Positions 1-8,508 of a DNA stretch of 64,000 nucleotides are shown here, piece after piece. The notes beneath the pieces are model-generated. The model was given only the letters and a program-made list of their open reading frames with translations. It had not been told where the DNA came from and did no database searches. The stretch lies in contig NZ_PDJD01000001.1 in assembly GCF_002563925.1 (NCBI RefSeq), positions 124,001-188,000 of the forward strand, read 5' to 3'. Position numbers and translations under genes: made by a program. The number at the start of each line of letters is the position of its first letter. The first letter of the stretch is position 1. This DNA comes from Serinibacter salmoneus. GTDB taxonomy: Bacteria > Actinomycetota > Actinomycetes > Actinomycetales > Beutenbergiaceae.

Positions 1-2162
1 GATGATCCCTCGGACGGATTACGCGCCAGGTTCCATCGTCTGGTGTTGCTCCAGTAGGAGTTGCTATAGCGCTTCGTGCGACCACACGTGATGCACACGC
101 CGAGGCTCGTTCCTGGGTATCGGCCGCGAGAGTCAGGGCGAGCATCCTCCAGTTGTTCATGGTGGCGGCCGGTGTAGGCGCACGACCCGCTGTCCGGAAT
201 GGCCACCTGTATCGGTCTGCGTCGAGGGGCTTCGCGGCTGCGCCGCCACCACGGCGCCGGCGGTGGAAGTTCGAACGCCGCCTGGGTTGACGTCGTATCG
301 ACTCGGGGTGCACTCGCGTCTGCAGAGGAAGCATCAAGCGGATACGCGTTGATTGCCCACAGTGGACCATCCCAATTCTGGGGAACCTGTGGTGCCGCCT
401 CACTAGATGTGGGGTGGGCTGAGTCGTGAAGCCAGAGACGACGTTCCATCGCCTCCTGGGAGTCCGGAACGCGTAGGCCGTAACTGCCTGGCTCGAGGCC
501 TAGTTCGTCAAGTGCGATGGCCCGTGGTTCCCCCGAGACTGAACGGAACCTCTCGATCGGGATCGGGTTCTTGTGCTCGAGATCGAAGAGATAGGCGTCG
601 AACTGCCCGCCGGGGCGGGCGACGGTCACTGTGGGTGGCCGATCTGCATGATAGCGCCACTCCCTACCGTGGCCCGGAAGGCGCAGCCCGCCTGATGCAG
701 ACAGCGTGCTGTGCGTAATCGGGATGAGCGCCGACAGATCGTGGAAATGGCCGAACTCCTCGGTTGGCCTGCCGGCGACCGTCACGCCGTGGACCAGCCT
801 CCACCCCTGAGGGATACCGACTGCGTCAGCACCAGTGACCTCGGTCCACGCCGTAGCCGACACCTCCCGGAGGGTCTGCTCGAATGATTGGTCTTCTCGC
901 GCAAGGACTGCAACCTCGTCGCCAAGGCGAACCTGGGACACCTCAATCCAATCGGCCGAGGCTTCCTCACGTCGCAATACCACAATCGAACGCGGCACGC
1001 GTGACACAATTCTTCCAGCGATGGGATCATTGATGTCGATGCGTCCAGTCACCAATTGATCGGGCGTGAGGATGTCGCGAAGCGATTGAATCTGCAGTTC
1101 GCCGGGCCGCGATGGTACAAGTGAGACCTCTACGCCTCCGTCTGTGGCCTGAATTGTGGCGGTACGAGGCTCGCTTGCGCGTGGAAGACGCATGGTCAGC
1201 CAGATGGACCATCCGCGCTGAAGGCCGCTGCGGCGCGCGAGTGCGAGTCGTATCTGCGCTGCGCCCACCCCTTGACTATCCGACGCGGAGACGGTGCCGT
1301 CCCATGAACGCAGTATCTCCGCAACGGATTGGGTCAGTGGATGCCGCAGTTCTTCCTGCGCCCATAGCGACGAGAGATGCGCGGGCGCATAGGCGGGTGT
1401 CAGCCAGGCGTCGAGCAGCGGCAGCAATTGGCTCGTCGTCATGTCCGAATGTGGCGAGAGGTCGAAGTCGACAAAAAAAGACTCCAGTCGCCGGCGGTCT
1501 GTGTCGCGGACGAGCGCTTGAGCCATGGCTCGGCCGATGTACTCAAAGTGCCCAATGGAGAAGGTTACGGGGCGACCGCGGCGTCCCTGCAGCGCCGTGA
1601 GCCAATGCGTCAGAGAATCCCAAAGGATGGGCGAGGACTCACGGTAGGAGAGTGACATGCGCTCGGTGTCCTGGTCGAGCAGGCGCGCTAGTTGGCCATA
1701 GTAATTCGTGGCTCTGATGCCGTCGCCCGCCTTCATGCGTTCCGCTGCGAGCGAGAACAGCGCGAGTAGCGCGACTCCAGGTGGTGGATCTGTCTGCTCG
1801 CCATTATGCCACGCGTCGGTGGCTCGAGCGAAACGACGGAAGGCCGAACTCATGGTCGCTGGATCCAGGAGCCTCGTGACTGTTTCTACGAGGGCGGGTA
1901 CCACCTGCTCGCGGGGTAATCCGCGGCGCTCGGCGATGCGGTCGAGAGAATCGCCCTCGAGGTCAAGGAACACGAGGCGTTCGGCAGGGGCCGCTGGGTA
2001 GACCGCAAGGGCGACGTCGCGGTTCCATGCAAGGTACCGATCCCAGGGTGTAGGAGCCCCTTGAGTGTGAGCGGCATCGGGTGCGGCTGCCGAAGGTGTG
2101 GCGACGGGTAGTACGGGGCCCGGGCCGTGATCCAGGCCATGATAATCATCGGGCAGCGTCAT
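1..2162 (-). CDS. Large island protein with C-terminal zinc ribbon, partial (runs off window)
   Basis: An open frame of about 720 codons begins at an ATG overlapping the stop of the upstream AAA+ gene (ATGA) and has no stop before the window edge, so the C-terminus is missing. The N-terminal third looks alpha-helical, the middle looks beta-rich, and around residues 660-695 there is a Cys/His cluster (C-A-Y-T-G-R-H-H, then C-I-T-C-G-R-T-K) resembling a zinc ribbon. I recognise no catalytic domain and cannot name the family. The start-stop overlap implies translational coupling with the Clp-like ATPase, so it is probably that ATPase's partner or the effector/sensor of the same system. Base composition is lower in GC than the rest of the window, which fits horizontal transfer. 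Confidence 0.8.
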   Translation of the reverse strand, partial: MTLPDDYHGLDHGPGPVLPVATPSAAAPDAAHTQGAPTPWDRYLAWNRDVALAVYPAAPAERLVFLDLEGDSLDRIAERRGLPREQVVPALVETVTRLLDPATMSSAFRRFARATDAWHNGEQTDPPPGVALLALFSLAAERMKAGDGIRATNYYGQLARLLDQDTERMSLSYRESSPILWDSLTHWLTALQGRRGRPVTFSIGHFEYIGRAMAQALVRDTDRRRLESFFVDFDLSPHSDMTTSQLLPLLDAWLTPAYAPAHLSSLWAQEELRHPLTQSVAEILRSWDGTVSASDSQGVGAAQIRLALARRSGLQRGWSIWLTMRLPRASEPRTATIQATDGGVEVSLVPSRPGELQIQSLRDILTPDQLVTGRIDINDPIAGRIVSRVPRSIVVLRREEASADWIEVSQVRLGDEVAVLAREDQSFEQTLREVSATAWTEVTGADAVGIPQGWRLVHGVTVAGRPTEEFGHFHDLSALIPITHSTLSASGGLRLPGHGREWRYHADRPPTVTVARPGGQFDAYLFDLEHKNPIPIERFRSVSGEPRAIALDELGLEPGSYGLRVPDSQEAMERRLWLHDSAHPTSSEAAPQVPQNWDGPLWAINAYPLDASSADASAPRVDTTSTQAAFELPPPAPWWRRSREAPRRRPIQVAIPDSGSCAYTGRHHEQLEDARPDSRGRYPGTSLGVCITCGRTKRYSNSYWSNTRRWNLARNPSEGS

Positions 2163-4219
2163 GCCGGGTCCATTCTCAGCCCACCGTCCCGGACGGTGAC
2201 CGTAACTGTCTTACTCTGCGCCTCGGCGAGCTGGGCAAGAAGTTCGCGTTCAATGTTTCGTTGCAGATGGCGCGCGCCGAAGTCCGGGTTGTACCCAGTT
2301 TCGGCAAGCCATGTGCTGACCTCGGGTGCAATGCGAATGTACCACCCATTCGAGATCAGTCTCTCTTGGAGTGAATCCAGTTCAGACTGTGCGATGCGGA
2401 CAATTTCTTCCATGCCGAGGTGCTGGAAGAGAACGATCTCATCGATGCGGTTCAGGAACTCTGGTGGCATGTGCGTGTCCAGGGCGTTGCGCATTCTCCT
2501 CAGCGGATCGCCCGTGTCCTCACCGAACCCGACCGCGTTTCTTGATGCCTCCCGCGCTCCGAGGTTGCTGGTCAGTATCATGACCGTGTCGCGAAAATCA
2601 GCGGTTGTTCCGCGGGAGTCGGTCAGGCGTCCCGCGTCGAAGACCTGCAGGAAGATGTTCCAGACGCCTGGGTGGGCTTTTTCGATCTCGTCGAGCAATA
2701 TCACGCACCTCGGCAGTTTGGCGACGCGAGTAGTAAGCCATGACTCGGGCTCCGTCGATCCGACGTACCCAGGCATCGGCCCGACAAGGCGGCTCACCGC
2801 CCAGTCTTTGGAGTACTCGGACATGTCGAGGCGTATGAGATGGTCCAGGTCGCCGTACTCGTGGCGGGCTAGTTGGTGTGCCAATTCAGTCTTGCCGACC
2901 CCGGTTGGTCCGACGAACAGGAACACGCCGTTTGGTCGCTCGGGGCGTAGGTCAAGCCCCGTTCGGGTCAATGTCAACCTCTTGGCAATGGCGGAGATCG
3001 CGTGCGGCTGGCCCTTGATACGTTCACCCAAGGCTGTCTCGAGGTCGGCCCGTGCGACGTGCACCGGGGTGTGGTCGCCAGCACGCGACAGATCGGCGAC
3101 ACTGGCCTCACCCCTCCCGTCGACCTTTGCCCGCGCGAGTGCTGCGTCCAGGCGTTCAAGCGCAAGGCCCGGGTGGTGCGTAGGCTCATGCCCCCGGCGG
3201 GGTTTGATCGCCGCATCGATGAGTTCCTGGGAAGCCTCCACGCCGTGGTGTCGTGCGAGCGCGGGTAGCTCAGCGGCCACGACGCGCTCGACTGACCCGA
3301 TTGGTAGCGACTCAAGGGTGATCACAGCGGAGTCGTCCACGAACTGCGGAGCCAGTATCGCGAGCCTTCCGATGCTGCGCGGGCGGAGTGTGCACACGAT
3401 GGAGGCCCGCGTCGTCCGAACCGAGTGTGCGAGAGAAAGGGCGAGTCGCGCGGGTGACTCGGTATCGAGCCAAGTGAGATCGTCCATATCGTCGATCACG
3501 ACGCACGCTGAGGGTGGCGCTACAGCAAGCGCCCGGGCGAGGCGGTCGGCATTCTTGTGCTCGAGGTCTGCGCGTACAAGAACACAAGTCTGCTCGGTTT
3601 CCGCCAGTCGGTGCGCCAGCGCCTGGAGGAATGTAGAGCGGCCAGTGCCGTGCGCGCCGACGATGAATATTGCGCGTCGCGTACGGGTGTGCACCTGGGC
3701 GAGTGCCTCTGAGAGTTCATTCGAGCGTTCTTGTGCCGAACTCGTCGTAGGGCAGCGCTCAAGAACGTCCTCGAATGGCCGTGCCCACTCGGGAAAGTCG
3801 TTGTGCATGTCGGATGGCGAGCCTGGTTCTGAAGTGGACTTACCCGCGTCGTCGAGGTCGAGTGAGTCGAGGTGCTCATCGACTGTCGCAACTGCGAGGG
3901 GCCCCGTATTGTGATCTGCCTCGATGGCCTCCTGGACGTTGAGCGCATCCCGTAGTTCCTCGAGGAGTTCTCGGCGACTCGTGGTGGGAGCCTCGAGCAC
4001 TCCGCGCACCGTGCTTTCCTCCCCAAGATAGGCGCCGCGACGCAGTAGCGCCTCGACGTCCGCTTGGCCTGTCGGACCAAATGTCTCCTGGAAGTCCTGT
4101 GGCCAGCGCTTTCGTAAGGCGAATGCTAGGTGCGCGAGTCCGGGCTCGGCGCCGCCCCACCGTTTTGTTTCCGACCGGGCCGCGTCAAGGAGACTTTCGA
4201 TCTCGTCTCTGGTGAGCAC
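2159..4219 (-). CDS. Clp-like double AAA+ ATPase with degenerate first ATPase domain
   Basis: A 686-residue protein of ClpA/ClpB type: a helical N-terminal region (about 1-110), a first AAA+ domain (about 180-340), a second AAA+ domain (about 395-600), and a C-terminal small domain with the family's E-T-G-Y-N-P-D-F-G-A-R motif. The second domain is intact: Walker A G-P-T-G-V-G-K-T (437-444), Walker B L-L-D-E near 508-511, pore loop G-Y-V-G, sensor 1 T-S-N, and arginine finger F-L-N-R-I-D. In the first domain the Walker A lysine is replaced by arginine (G-A-H-G-T-G-R-S-T, 188-196) and Walker B ends D-D, so ATP hydrolysis there is doubtful. No ClpB-type coiled-coil M domain is seen. It lies 3 bp after a YbjN-like gene and overlaps the next gene. 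It is probably an unfoldase in a conflict system rather than housekeeping ClpB. Confidence 0.88.
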   Translation of the reverse strand: MLTRDEIESLLDAARSETKRWGGAEPGLAHLAFALRKRWPQDFQETFGPTGQADVEALLRRGAYLGEESTVRGVLEAPTTSRRELLEELRDALNVQEAIEADHNTGPLAVATVDEHLDSLDLDDAGKSTSEPGSPSDMHNDFPEWARPFEDVLERCPTTSSAQERSNELSEALAQVHTRTRRAIFIVGAHGTGRSTFLQALAHRLAETEQTCVLVRADLEHKNADRLARALAVAPPSACVVIDDMDDLTWLDTESPARLALSLAHSVRTTRASIVCTLRPRSIGRLAILAPQFVDDSAVITLESLPIGSVERVVAAELPALARHHGVEASQELIDAAIKPRRGHEPTHHPGLALERLDAALARAKVDGRGEASVADLSRAGDHTPVHVARADLETALGERIKGQPHAISAIAKRLTLTRTGLDLRPERPNGVFLFVGPTGVGKTELAHQLARHEYGDLDHLIRLDMSEYSKDWAVSRLVGPMPGYVGSTEPESWLTTRVAKLPRCVILLDEIEKAHPGVWNIFLQVFDAGRLTDSRGTTADFRDTVMILTSNLGAREASRNAVGFGEDTGDPLRRMRNALDTHMPPEFLNRIDEIVLFQHLGMEEIVRIAQSELDSLQERLISNGWYIRIAPEVSTWLAETGYNPDFGARHLQRNIERELLAQLAEAQSKTVTVTVRDGGLRMDPA

Positions 4220-4222
4220 GAG

Positions 4223-4657
4223 TCACGACTCGTGGAATCGTGCGCCACCAAATTGTACTTGCAACGTGTCGTCAAGGTCGTCCGCTGTGGTCATGACGGC
4301 TCCGACCGCATAATCCAACTCGTCGTGATCCAAGTAGTCGCCCAGGAGTTGATGGGTGAAGTAGATGTGGACCTTGTCGGCGTCTTCTGCGCGGAGAGCA
4401 CTCAGGTGGCCGAACACGTAGTCGTCGGCGTGCAATGCAATGTACTCGTACAGTGCCGGTGTGGCAGGTACGTCGAACAACAGGGGTGCCGTGATGTTGA
4501 TGATGATAGGCCCGTCCTCGGTGCTTTCGCGCACCTTCACGAAGCATCGTGCGGAGCCGTGGCCGATGGAGTACCCGTTCCGCTCAAGTGTCACGCCTCG
4601 AAATGACGCCGCAAGAAACTCTTGCACCTTCGCCTGTACTGCTGCCCGATCGCCCAT
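4223..4657 (-). CDS. YbjN/Tir-chaperone-like (TY-Chap) small protein
   Basis: A 144-residue acidic protein whose pattern (G-C/S-A-R-C-F-V-K-V, then I-N-I-T-A-P-L-L-F-D-V-P, then a Y-E-Y-I-A helix, then I-Y-F-T-H-Q-L-L-G-D and a final D-D-L-D-D-T-L) matches the alpha/beta fold of YbjN and type III secretion chaperones. In known members this fold binds peptides and is often encoded beside NTPases of bacterial conflict systems. Only 3 bp separate it from the AAA+ gene, so it is the first gene of a three-gene operon and may be a substrate or partner chaperone for the ATPase. The fold assignment is by eye from the motif pattern. Confidence 0.7.
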   Translation of the reverse strand: MGDRAAVQAKVQEFLAASFRGVTLERNGYSIGHGSARCFVKVRESTEDGPIIINITAPLLFDVPATPALYEYIALHADDYVFGHLSALRAEDADKVHIYFTHQLLGDYLDHDELDYAVGAVMTTADDLDDTLQVQFGGARFHES

Positions 4658-4671
4658 GTTCTGCCTCTCGT

Positions 4672-5235
4672 GTTATTGGACAGTGGTGTGCGGAGCCACT
4701 GTGCCCCGATGGTCTTCCAGTAGGTCGTGGCCAGCCTCGTGTAGCTCTGCTTCGGGCACTCGAGACCGTGAACCCAGTGCGGTGCCAGGGCGAGGTATCC
4801 CGCAGCGGGCGCCTGAGTGCCCGGCCCGGGCCGCTGATCTCACCGTCGACCACTCCATTTCCTGGGCTGGCAGGGACTTCAACCGTACTCACGTCACGGT
4901 ACCAACCATCGCCCGCGTGCGCTCTCGGACTGCGCGATTCGCCTATCAGCGGTGCGGGCTGTTGCCCTTGTCGTTGACCTCTCCGGAGGAATCGGCGGGC
5001 GGGCGCCATCACGAATCCGCCCTGGTGGTCTCCCCATCCCTGGTGCGCCTCGAACCCCATGCCCCACAACCAGGCGAGGTGAGCGCCGGAGACGCGGTCG
5101 GGTTCGTCCTCGAGTCGCTTGAGTTCAACGGGTTCACACCCGCCTCTGAGAGCACCACGCAAAGCATGCCTTCGCGGAAGACACTTCCCGCCCCTCGTCA
5201 AACGGCACTGGGCCGAGGGATGGGTCCGGCTGTTG
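4672..5235 (-). other. Unassigned 560-bp stretch with possible decayed leftward coding sequence
   Basis: No intact gene is supported here. On the minus strand two stretches in different frames look protein-like. Around 5115-4980 the codons have GC-rich third positions and encode a segment containing L-W-G-M-G-F-E-A-H-Q-G-W-G-D. Around 4800-4680 another frame encodes a segment with G-Y-L-A-L-A-P-H-W-V-H-G-L-E-C. A frameshift or stop would separate them, so this may be the remains of a gene that sat downstream of the helicase. The promoter of the YbjN-like operon should also lie here. Confidence 0.35.
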
Positions 5236-6348
5236 TCAGAGGAGCCCCAGTGTCGCGGCGACCTCGGAGTCCTCGAGCTGCTGCGGGACCACGATCGCCT
5301 CGCGCAGTGTGGTCTTCTGCTGGAGCAGTTGATCGAGATTCTCGTCGAACGAGGTCCGGTTCGGGTGCAGAGACATCGGGAGGTAGACGTGGACGTCCCG
5401 GGTCTGGCCGATGCGATAGATGCGGTCGGTGACCTGGGCCTCCTTCGCGGGGTTCCAGTGCCGCTCCAGGTGGATCGCGTGATTAGTGCCAACGACCGTG
5501 AGACCGACTCCAACGGCGAGTGGCGACATGATGATCACGTTGAAGCCCGGGGTGGTCTCGAAGTTACGGATGATCGAGGACCTGGTCTGCGCTGCGCCCC
5601 GCGAGGCCGCCGGAGTCTCACCGTTCACAATGCGGATCGGTAGCTCGTAGCGCTGCCCGAGCCACGAGGCGAGCGCGCGCTGAACCTTCTTGTTGATCAC
5701 GAACACGATGGCCTTCTCGCCGCGCGCCCGGACCTCATCCAGCACCGTGACGGTCGCGACCAAACGGCCGGAGTCACGCATACCACTAACGTCAGGGGCC
5801 ATTCGGGTGTCTGCTACCGCATCAGGGTGCAGACTCACGGCACGCAGTCCATGCACCGCACGAAGGGCTGCATCACGACCCTCATCCTTGCTGGCCTGGG
5901 CGACCCTTCGCTCGCTGGCCTGGGCAAACGCCTCCAGCACCTTCTCGTAGGCGGACTGCTGAACAGGGGGCATGGCAACGCCCAAGTCAGGCCGATGCTG
6001 GCGGGTCGCGCTCGCAGTCGGCCCATAGATCGTCTTGCTCGGCAGGTCTGGAAGATGGTCCTCCTTCAGGCGTCGCAGCATGAATCGCCCAACCGTCTCC
6101 CGGAGGGCGCGCCCCAGACTCTCCTTCTCGGCGCCCTCCGCCGCGGCAATGGGCTTCACCCAGTCCTCAGCGAACTCACCCCAGGTGCCGAGCAGTCCTG
6201 GCTGGGCGGTGTCCATGAGAGTCCAGAAGTCCCGCATGGAGTTCTCGATAGGCGTGCCGGTCGCGAGCAGCATGAACTGGCTCTTCAGCGCGCGGGCGGC
6301 GCGAGAGCGGAGGGGGCGCGCGAGGCGCGCACCGCCGTCGAGCACCAC
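5236..6348 (-). pseudogene. SNF2-family helicase, C-terminal half only (5' truncated)
   Basis: The frame encodes about 370 residues of a SNF2/Rad54-type superfamily 2 motor, starting just at motif II. Motif III (A-T-G-T-P-I-E-N) is followed by the linker and the full C-terminal RecA-like domain with motif V (S-P-L-A-V-G-V-G-L) and motif VI (D-R-I-Y-R-I-G-Q-T). Motifs I and Ia are absent. At the expected motif II the reading is V-V-L-D-G-G-A-R rather than V-V-L-D-E-A. No start or ribosome site is convincing. Upstream the sequence changes abruptly into an opposite-strand helicase fragment, so this is a rearranged remnant. Intact relatives are common in defence islands. Confidence 0.8.
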
Positions 6349-6360
6349 CTGCGTCAGGTG
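6346..6360. repeat. 15-bp palindrome at the helicase-helicase junction
   Basis: The arms CACCTG and CAGGTG are separated by 3 bp. The palindrome sits exactly where the leftward SNF2 fragment stops making sense and the rightward helicase fragment begins, so it may mark the breakpoint of the inversion or fold-back event that joined them. The position is seen directly; the mechanism is inferred. Confidence 0.55.
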
Positions 6361-8508
6361 ATGTGCCGCACCGAGCGACTGGCCGCCACCCCCGATCGCG
6401 ACGGCATGCTCACCGAGCGGGTGATACCGCTGATGCCCACGGCCGACGATGTCCGCACCTACCGCGACCTGGCCCGCCTTGCCGACCGGCTGGGGGAGTA
6501 CGACCCGATCGAGTTCTGGCTCTCCGCTCCCTTCCCGCTCAACCTCATGGACACCGGCTCCTACCGGCTGAAGCGGGCCGTGGACGCGGTGGTCGAGGTC
6601 GCTGAGGTCGACGGCGCAGCGGTCGACGGCGCAGGGGTCGACGGCGCAGCGGTCGACGGCGCAGGGGTCGACGGCGCAGCCACCACCGCGGCCGCCTCAC
6701 CCCTCCCGTTGCGCGGCCTGGGCTACCTCGACCGCGGCGCGATCGAGGGCTACTAGCCGCTGCACGTCACCAACGCCAAGACCCGCGCCCTGCTCGACGA
6801 GGTCGCCGATCTGGAGCACCTGCTGTGGCTGCCGCCCGCGGCGCCGCACTACACGCTCGGGGCACCGTTCGCTCAGGCTGCGGACCAGAACGTCACCAAG
6901 CGCCTGGTGTTCTCCGCCTGGAACGTGGTGCCGCACGCGATCTCCACGGTGCTCAGTTATGAGGCGGAGCGGCGCCTGCGACCGGAGTACTGGGTGGGGC
7001 GGAGGGAGACCTACAGCGCCCGCACGCCCGCCAGCCCGCTGCAGTACCGGGTGAGCGCCGGACGCGAGGCCGGGATGCCCGCCCTCGCACTCACCTACCC
7101 GTGCCGGGTGCTCGCCCGCATCGGCGACCCCCGCGAGTTGGCCCGAACCCTCGGACCGCAGGCCGGGATCGAGGAGGTGCTGGACGCCGTCGAGCGGCGC
7201 ATCGAAGGCCTGCTCGCCTCGCTGCCGGAATCCGAGGGCGGGCGTGAGGACGAGGAATGGCTCTGGGCTGCGCCGTTCCTGCTGGACCGGCTCGCGGATC
7301 CCGAGGCCTTCGAGTCCTTCCTCGGCGGTGTCGCCTCGGCCGGAACCCGTGAGGAGGAGGACGGCGAGGGCGGGGCAGCGTCCGGGTTCCTCGCGCACGT
7401 GGAACGGTTGCGGCACCTGCACCCGGCAGACCTCGGCCGCCGGCCCGCCGACCTCGCCCGCACGCTCGCGCGCCTTGCCGTGGCCGGCCCCGGGGTGAGC
7501 GCGATGCGGGCCCTGGCGCTCGCCGTCGACCAACCTGACGGGACGAGGGAGTCCGCGGAGTTGCAGGTGCCGGCGTTCACCGTGGCGGAGGCGCTGCGCT
7601 CGCGGCTGGGGAGGCCGGAGTCGCAGGGCGCGGTCCGCCTGGCCCACCCCGACTCGGGGTTGGCGTACTGGCGGGCGGCGCTGCGCTACGCCGTCGACGG
7701 CGGGCTGCAGGCCGTGCTCGACGAGTGGGTTCACGTGATGCGCGGCGGTGGCGGCGTCAGCGTGCCGGAACTCGCGGAGTCGATGGCCTCCGCGCTCGCG
7801 CTGCGCACCTCCGTGGCGCGCGCCAACCTGTACGACGGCGAGGACGACCTGCGCCTGCGCACGCACCTCGCGATGCGGTTCGGCAGGCAGATCTCCGCCG
7901 ACGAGAAGAACCTCGACCGTGAGGACGTGGTGCGCCGCGCGTTCAACTCCCCGTTCTGGCCGTTCGTGCTCGCCACCACCTCGGTGGGGCAGGAGGGCCT
8001 GGACTTCCACAGCTACTGCCACGCGGTGGTGCACTGGAACCTGCCCGGAAACCCCGTGGACCTGGAGCAGCGTGAGGGGCGCGTGCACCGGTACCAGGGG
8101 CACGCGGTGCGCAAGAACGTCGCGGCCGCGTACGGCGCCCAGGTGCTCCGGGAGGGGCCGATGGATGCGTGGGCGGGGATGTTCCATCAGGCGGCCTCGG
8201 CCAGGCCGCCGGAGATGAGTGAGATCAACCCGGCCTGGGTCTTCCCCGGCGGCAGTGCGATCCAGCGCATCGTGCCGCAGCACCCACTCTCCCGGGAGTC
8301 CGCGCGCTACCGGCGGCTCGTGCGGACCGTGGCCACCTACCGGCTCGCGTTCGGCCAGCCGCGGCAGGAGGACCTGCTGCGGCTCGTGGGCGAGGGGGCG
8401 CAAGGTTCGGGCCAGCCGGATCTGGACTGGGCGCGGGTCAACCTCGAACCCGGACCGAAACTAGTCAGCGGGGTCCAAGACCCGGCACCCGGAGACGTAA
8501 TTCGCTAG
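6358..8508 (+). pseudogene. Helicase-family protein, C-terminal part, 5' truncated with in-frame TAG
   Basis: The reading frame from 6358 encodes the C-terminal two thirds of a large superfamily 2 helicase of the type seen in bacterial defence loci. Residues near the end carry motif V (A-T-T-S-V-G-Q-E-G-L-D-F) and motif VI (Q-R-E-G-R-V-H-R-Y-Q-G-H). An in-frame TAG at 6754-6756 interrupts it, and similarity to the family resumes at once downstream (K-R-L-V-F-S-A-W). The ATPase N-terminus (motifs I-III) is missing because the gene is cut at the junction near 6355. The stop at 8508 lies within the antisense of the next gene, so the native 3' end may also be altered. Internal 15-bp repeats occur at 6607-6681. 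It is best read as a dead gene, though the piece after the TAG could still be translated. Confidence 0.8.
6607..6681 (+). repeat. Five tandem 15-bp units encoding V-D-G-A-A/G
   Basis: Five copies of GTCGACGGCGCAGSG-type units alternate between two variants, giving a 30-bp super-period. They are in frame within the helicase remnant and encode a small, flexible insert. Slippage expansion after loss of function is a simple explanation. Confidence 0.9.

Noticed and set aside
5119-5643. Plus-strand frame of 174 codons near the SNF2 3' end
   Set aside because: It is antisense to the SNF2 motor and to the possible decayed gene and has no start signal or motif.
6607-6681. Possible CRISPR-like repeat array
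   Set aside because: The units are 15 bp, contiguous, in frame and without spacers, so this is a coding tandem repeat.
6697-8403. Long minus-strand open frame of 568 codons
   Set aside because: It is the antisense of the helicase remnant; its translation is low-complexity Arg/His/Pro/Gly sequence typical of shadow frames in high-GC DNA.
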